DNA of 64,000 bases from contig CAJTAK010000007.1 of assembly GCA_910574255.1 (NCBI GenBank), forward strand, positions 232,973-296,972, in the 5' to 3' direction. The notes under the pieces are model-generated. The model worked only from the letters and a program-made list of their open reading frames with translations. It was not told the origin of the DNA and made no database searches. Positions 60,602 through 64,000 of this stretch are shown in pieces. Position 1 is the stretch's first letter; every line of letters starts with the position of its first letter. This DNA is from Clostridia bacterium (GTDB lineage: Bacteria; Bacillota; Clostridia; Lachnospirales; Lachnospiraceae). A program made the translations under genes and the position numbers.

Positions 60602-61714
60602 TTATTCTTTATGATATCTTGAGAAAACAAGTACTTCAAAATCTTCAGATGTATCTATTCCATCTTCTATATAAATATATACATCCATTTTATTGCTTCC
60701 TGTAGGTCCCATCATCAACCACCAGATGAATTGTTCTTCCTCAAAAAATTGCTTTAATTTCTTTCCTTTCAAATTCAAAGTTCTTTCGCCAGGCATCCCT
60801 TCTGAATTTGATACAAGATTACTGTCATATTCAGTTCCAATTTTTTCACAAATATCTTTCATTAATTGATGAAATTCTTCTATGGTATAAGTTTTATTTT
60901 CATCTATCAAAGACATTGCTTCATCATACATTTCTTGCTGTTCTGTATATTCTTCCTGTTCTTCAAGATATTGATTTTGGCTTTCAATAGAACTCTTAGC
61001 AACTAATAAGTATTCAGAATCAATATTACTTTCTGTATTTTTAAATCTATACCATTCTTCATTTTCTTCTGTAAATGTTACTGTTACGTTATGCAACCAT
61101 GCGACATTTTTTCCATCATCATTATATAATTGAAGCACATCTTTATTAGTAAATTCCACATTACACTCTGTCCATATCAAATCAGGTGAAATTTCTTTAT
61201 CATTTCCATATTCATAATCTTCAGGATAAATCCACATCATTTCAGTATCAATAACACCATTTTCATCTTGTACTTGTAGTGCTTGACCTCCCTGTGCTTC
61301 TACATCATCTCTCAAAACACATAAATATTCATAATCTGTTCCATCTTCTGGATTCTTGAAACGATACCATCCACTATTTATTCCATGTTCTGTAATTTCT
61401 ACAGAAACATCAGGTTTAATATAGCCAATGTTTCTTCCCTCGATATTATATATATTTGTTTCATATTTTGTTGTAAATTCAACAGAAGCTTCTTCCCACT
61501 CGAAACTTTCTAATATATATTCCTGCTCCCCTACCTCTGCAAGAAAAACAAAGTTATCTGTTTCAATATCCTTTTTTTCCTGCTCTGTTCCTGCATCAAC
61601 TTCCTGATCTGCTCCTGCATTTGTCTCCTGCTTAGTTTCTGAACTATTTCCACATCCAATCAATCCAAATACTAATATAACACTCAACAATAATCCTATA
61701 ACTCTTTTTTTCAT
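60602..61714 (-). CDS. Lipoprotein with two SH3-like repeats (AT-rich island)
   Basis: 370 residues from the ATG at 61714. Signal peptide MKKRVIGLLLSVILVFGLIGC with lipobox and Cys21. A Glu/Thr-rich linker to about 50. Residues about 78-141 and 186-246 are an internal duplication: VEFTTKYETNIYNIEGRNIG against VEFTNKDVLQLYNDDGKNVA, and WYRFKNPEDGTDYEYL against WYRFKNTESNIDSEYL. The repeat looks like a bacterial SH3-type fold, which suggests wall binding or protein contact. A long acidic linker and a separate C-terminal domain follow. Function unknown. Confidence 0.75.
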   Translation of the reverse strand: MKKRVIGLLLSVILVFGLIGCGNSSETKQETNAGADQEVDAGTEQEKKDIETDNFVFLAEVGEQEYILESFEWEEASVEFTTKYETNIYNIEGRNIGYIKPDVSVEITEHGINSGWYRFKNPEDGTDYEYLCVLRDDVEAQGGQALQVQDENGVIDTEMMWIYPEDYEYGNDKEISPDLIWTECNVEFTNKDVLQLYNDDGKNVAWLHNVTVTFTEENEEWYRFKNTESNIDSEYLLVAKSSIESQNQYLEEQEEYTEQQEMYDEAMSLIDENKTYTIEEFHQLMKDICEKIGTEYDSNLVSNSEGMPGERTLNLKGKKLKQFFEEEQFIWWLMMGPTGSNKMDVYIYIEDGIDTSEDFEVLVFSRYHKE

Positions 61715-61805
61715 TTCTGTCACTTTCTCCCTCTGTAGTAAATTTTTATTCAATACCTGTTTTTAGGTACTGTTATATACCTCGAACAGTGTACCACTAA
61801 ATAGT

Positions 61806-61833
61806 AAAAAAAGCAACCTATTTTTTAGGTTGC
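61806..61833 (-). terminator. Terminator in the AT-rich island
   Basis: GCAACCTA and TAGGTTGC pair around a short A-rich loop, then TTTTTTT. It lies just after the small coiled-coil gene. Confidence 0.85.
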
Positions 61834-61840
61834 TAATTTT

Positions 61841-62035
61841 CTAAATATCGCAAAATGCTTTTCTGTTGTGCAAACAATTTTCTTCATCTTCTTCTGTATT
61901 CAATTGTAAATCAATTTCTTTCATAATATATGCTAATGCACTTTCTCTTATTATCAATTTTCTTTTTAATCTCTCCACTTCACTTTTCAATTCAAATTTT
62001 TCTTTTATAAGTTTTTCTAATTCTAAATTAATCAT
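61841..62035 (-). CDS. Small coiled-coil protein, 64 residues
   Basis: LEKLIKEKFELKSEVERLKRKL is a clear heptad coiled coil (about 5-40), followed by an acidic end with two Cys. No family recognised. AAAGGAGAAAAAAG precedes the ATG and a terminator follows, so it is likely real. Confidence 0.6.
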   Translation of the reverse strand: MINLELEKLIKEKFELKSEVERLKRKLIIRESALAYIMKEIDLQLNTEEDEENCLHNRKAFCDI

Positions 62036-62237
62036 CTTTTTTCTCCTTTTCTTCTTTATATAATGTGCAGTACATAAAATCTAAGATAATATATACTGAT
62101 TTAACAAACATACTTTATTATAGATAGTATTTTTTATATTATAACAATTTATTTAAAAATATTTTTAAATTTTCAAAAATATGTTTACATTCAAATAAAT
62201 ATTTATTATAATATAAATAAAAGGAGTGTGATATTTT

Positions 62238-62597
62238 ATGAAGAATTTTTTACTTAAAAACTATATACTAATAACAAATATAGTAATGAGCATCTTACTA
62301 TTATGTTTGATATTCTGTTTTCGACCTACTGTGATACATGGAGAAAGCATGTATCCTACATTGGAAGATGGAGATACACTTATCTGTAATACTTTAAACA
62401 AGACACCTGAAATAGGAGACATTGTTGTTATTAAGCCTTCATTTGAAACTGTTCCAGATCAATTCATCATTAAAAGAGTTACAGACATTAAAAATGGAGA
62501 AATATTCATTGAAGGAGATAACAAAGAAAATTCATATGATTCAAGAAATTTTGGTTATGTATCACTTGAACATCTTTTAGGAGTTGTTATTAAATGA
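62238..62597 (+). CDS. Short signal peptidase I
   Basis: 119 residues, shorter than typical SipS (about 180). One membrane helix (about 9-28), then the S26 motifs: GESMYPTLEDGD with catalytic Ser37, FIIKRV with catalytic Lys79, and GDNKENSYDSRNFG as the conserved box E. All catalytic elements are present, so an active minimal enzyme is plausible. It is the only annotated plus-strand gene with a known fold in the island and has its own terminator. A substrate is not evident, although the lipoprotein nearby would use signal peptidase II instead. Confidence 0.85.
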   Translation: MKNFLLKNYILITNIVMSILLLCLIFCFRPTVIHGESMYPTLEDGDTLICNTLNKTPEIGDIVVIKPSFETVPDQFIIKRVTDIKNGEIFIEGDNKENSYDSRNFGYVSLEHLLGVVIK

Positions 62598-62604
62598 CAA
62601 AAAA

Positions 62605-62634
62605 GAAGGGGCTTGTTAGCCCCTCTTTCATTTT
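62605..62634 (+). terminator. Terminator of the signal peptidase gene
   Basis: AGGGGCT and AGCCCCT pair around TTGT, followed by CTTTCATTTT. Confidence 0.8.
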
Positions 62635-62714
62635 ACATTTTGTTAATTACAATGAATAAAATAAATATTATTATTGTTAATGATACAAACCTTATAACTT
62701 GAAAAATGATGTTC

Positions 62715-62903
62715 TTAATTATGTCCATAATTCATTAATTCTTCAAAAGAATCTACATTGTACTCTTCCACAAGTTCAGGAGCCAAATTTTCAACACTAT
62801 CTGTTCTTACAGAAAATGCAAACATCATCATTACCACAATTACAAATCCTGCAGCAACCTGCAAAGTTACACCTGCAATCTTCTTAATAGTTTCTTTTTT
62901 CAT
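62715..62903 (-). CDS. Small membrane protein, 62 residues
   Basis: KKIAGVTLQVAAGFVIVVMMMFAFSV is a single helix (about 8-31), followed by an acidic tail (DSVENLAPELVEEYNVDSFEELM). AAAAGGAGAGAAAGAGT precedes the ATG. Unknown family. Confidence 0.6.
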   Translation of the reverse strand: MKKETIKKIAGVTLQVAAGFVIVVMMMFAFSVRTDSVENLAPELVEEYNVDSFEELMNYGHN

Positions 62904-62999
62904 ACTCTTTCTCTCCTTTTAAAAAATATTATTTATAACCTTTAATTGCTATATTTTTATTTTAGAAGGAAAGAAAAATAATATTCCATATTTTTGAAA

Positions 63000-63347
63000 T
63001 TATTTTTGCTTTTTTATTATTTCATAAGTATCATCTATATAGTTTATATGTATAATTAAATATGGTTCAATCCCCTTTCTCACTTCGTATTTTGAACGAT
63101 ATAACCTTAGTGTTATTTGTGTATTTGGTGCCCCTGAAAACTTATTAACTTCATCCTCTACCCTTTTAAACATTTCTTCACTATTTCTATTTTTATAAAC
63201 AATAACCCTAACATCATCATGTCTAAAATTTCCAACTGATGTTGCAAAAGACTGAAAAACCTCAAATTCAGGTAATCTAATATACCAAATTATTGCATAA
63301 ACTAAACATAAAAATAAAATTAATGAAACAAAAATCTTTTTCTTCAT
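63000..63347 (-). CDS. Single-pass membrane protein, 115 residues
   Basis: N-terminal helix FVSLILFLCLVYAIIWYI (about 5-22) and an extracytoplasmic beta-alpha domain (DDVRVIVYKNRNSEEMF, ITLRLYRSKYEVRKG, PYLIIHINYIDDTYEI). No family recognised. It lies 17 bp after the gene at 63365, so the two are likely co-transcribed. Confidence 0.6.
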   Translation of the reverse strand: MKKKIFVSLILFLCLVYAIIWYIRLPEFEVFQSFATSVGNFRHDDVRVIVYKNRNSEEMFKRVEDEVNKFSGAPNTQITLRLYRSKYEVRKGIEPYLIIHINYIDDTYEIIKKQK

Positions 63348-63364
63348 TTGTATTTTATACCTTT

Positions 63365-63685
63365 CTACATAAAAAATCTCTTTTGTCTTTCTTCAAAATC
63401 CTCTCTTATTTTCATTGATTTAATATCTTCAACATCAGGGTTTACCAACCTTTCTTTTCTATTATCCCTTAAAAGTTTATATAACATTAAATAACAATCA
63501 TACTTATAGTAGAAATCTAAAATAGACATGAATTCTGCATCTGTTGCATCTTTAATATTTAACATATTATTAAAATCTGCATCAGGCATATAATTCATAA
63601 TTGTAAGATATTCTATGTATATCTGCTTATCCCACTCCACTACTCCAAAATCATGAAACCTCTTTATTAACTCCTTGTGTGTCAT
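63365..63685 (-). CDS. Hypothetical protein, 106 residues
   Basis: All-helical soluble protein (TIMNYMPDADFNNMLNI, EFMSILDFYYKYDCYLMLYKLL), C-terminal charged tail. No family recognised. Likely in a unit with the membrane-protein gene downstream. Confidence 0.55.
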   Translation of the reverse strand: MTHKELIKRFHDFGVVEWDKQIYIEYLTIMNYMPDADFNNMLNIKDATDAEFMSILDFYYKYDCYLMLYKLLRDNRKERLVNPDVEDIKSMKIREDFEERQKRFFM

Positions 63686-63811
63686 TTTGCTTATCCTCCA
63701 TAGTTTTTTTTATAGTACCTGCTTTCGGTAAGTTCCTGTTTCAAGGAACTATGGTATTTTTTATTATAGATGTAAAATGTAACAAAAGCAACAAAAAGAG
63801 GTCGAGCCATT

Positions 63812-63943
63812 ATGCTAAATTTCGACAAATTGTTTACTCTTGCAAAAGAGAATGGTATCTCAATTTACACCATGTATCAGTACCTCGGAATTATAGTAAA
63901 CGACGTTAATTCTTTCCGTTTGACTCTAGGAAAAAGAGCATAA
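63812..63943 (+). CDS. Possible mini HTH protein, 43 residues
   Basis: MLNFDKLFTLAKENGISIYTMYQYLG resembles the first two helices of short XRE-type repressors, but the usual recognition helix afterwards is missing and the frame stops early (SFRLTLGKRA). It could be a tiny regulator or a truncated one. A weak GAGG lies upstream. Confidence 0.4.
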   Translation: MLNFDKLFTLAKENGISIYTMYQYLGIIVNDVNSFRLTLGKRA

Positions 63944-64000
63944 AGTAGCAAGCTTGTCATTGGGCTTCTTAAAAGTTGAAAACCAATTATCAAGGACTCC

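Noticed and set aside
63679..63909. 76-codon plus-strand frame at the right end
   Set aside because: Antisense to the preceding region and lacks a ribosome-binding site; the smaller frame at 63812 is a slightly better candidate.
1..64000. tRNA or rRNA genes
   Set aside because: I looked for conserved T-loop and acceptor patterns and found none; a tRNAscan run would settle it.

Overview
The window looks like chromosomal DNA of a spore-forming Clostridia species, most likely Lachnospiraceae. The reasons are a stand-alone Spo0A-type DNA-binding domain, a PdaA-type spore-cortex deacetylase, a serC-serA-DUF1015 cluster, DUF6465- and DUF6472-like small proteins, MutS/MutL without MutH, and an anaerobic (cobalt-early) cobalamin pathway. 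The genus cannot be fixed from the sequence alone. Most genes lie on the minus strand.

Layout. 1-4.7 kb: the 5' part of lysA with a divergent LysR regulator, the Spo0A-C-like gene, a MATE-transporter relic, and an XRE regulator/membrane-protein pair with a visible operator. 4.7-14 kb: metallophosphoesterase, DUF6472-like protein, mutL, an Rpn-type nuclease, mutS, a 53-residue membrane protein and pyruvate kinase. 14-19.5 kb: two unrecognised genes, a glycogen-debranching enzyme and metA.

19.5-42.7 kb is a 23-kb minus-strand cobalamin/tetrapyrrole cluster. It starts at a promoter, a cobalamin riboswitch and an intrinsic terminator, and runs cbiF, hemA, cbiH, hemC-cobA-hemD (one fused protein), cobD, cobQ, cbiC, cobT, (yaaA, one unknown gene), cbiD, cbiG, cbiJ-cbiE-cbiT (one fused protein), cbiA, cobU, cobS, a second CobU-like gene, cobC, cbiB, a mannonate dehydratase relic and btuR. 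Together these cover glutamyl-tRNA to uroporphyrinogen III in part, most corrin-ring methylation and contraction steps, amidation, adenosylation and nucleotide-loop assembly. CbiL, a cobaltochelatase, precorrin-2 dehydrogenase, HemB and HemL are not in the window.

42.7-58.3 kb: an AAA-ATPase/PD-(D/E)XK protein, a serine recombinase, a DUF6465 protein, the serine-biosynthesis operon, an L,D-transpeptidase, the branched-chain amino-acid genes leuB-ilvD-ilvB, a polysaccharide deacetylase and a Phd/ParE-type toxin-antitoxin pair. From about 58.3 kb to the end the DNA becomes strongly AT-rich and carries short orphan genes with their own terminators: a PD-(D/E)XK-like protein, a lipoprotein with a duplicated domain, and a mini signal peptidase. 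This looks like an acquired island.

The most unusual content is between the genes. Three separate small-repeat families sit in intergenic gaps. (1) About ten copies of a roughly 100-bp hairpin element have outer arms that differ in sequence from locus to locus yet stay complementary; all lie in the same transcriptional orientation, nearly all immediately upstream of the Shine-Dalgarno sequence of an operon gene. (2) Tandem arrays of an exactly 51-bp (17-codon) unit sit just before the start of three unrelated genes. (3) Two copies of a 120-bp element have 18-bp terminal inverted repeats, a GC-rich core and apparent 12-bp target duplications. I do not recognise any of the three as a named family.
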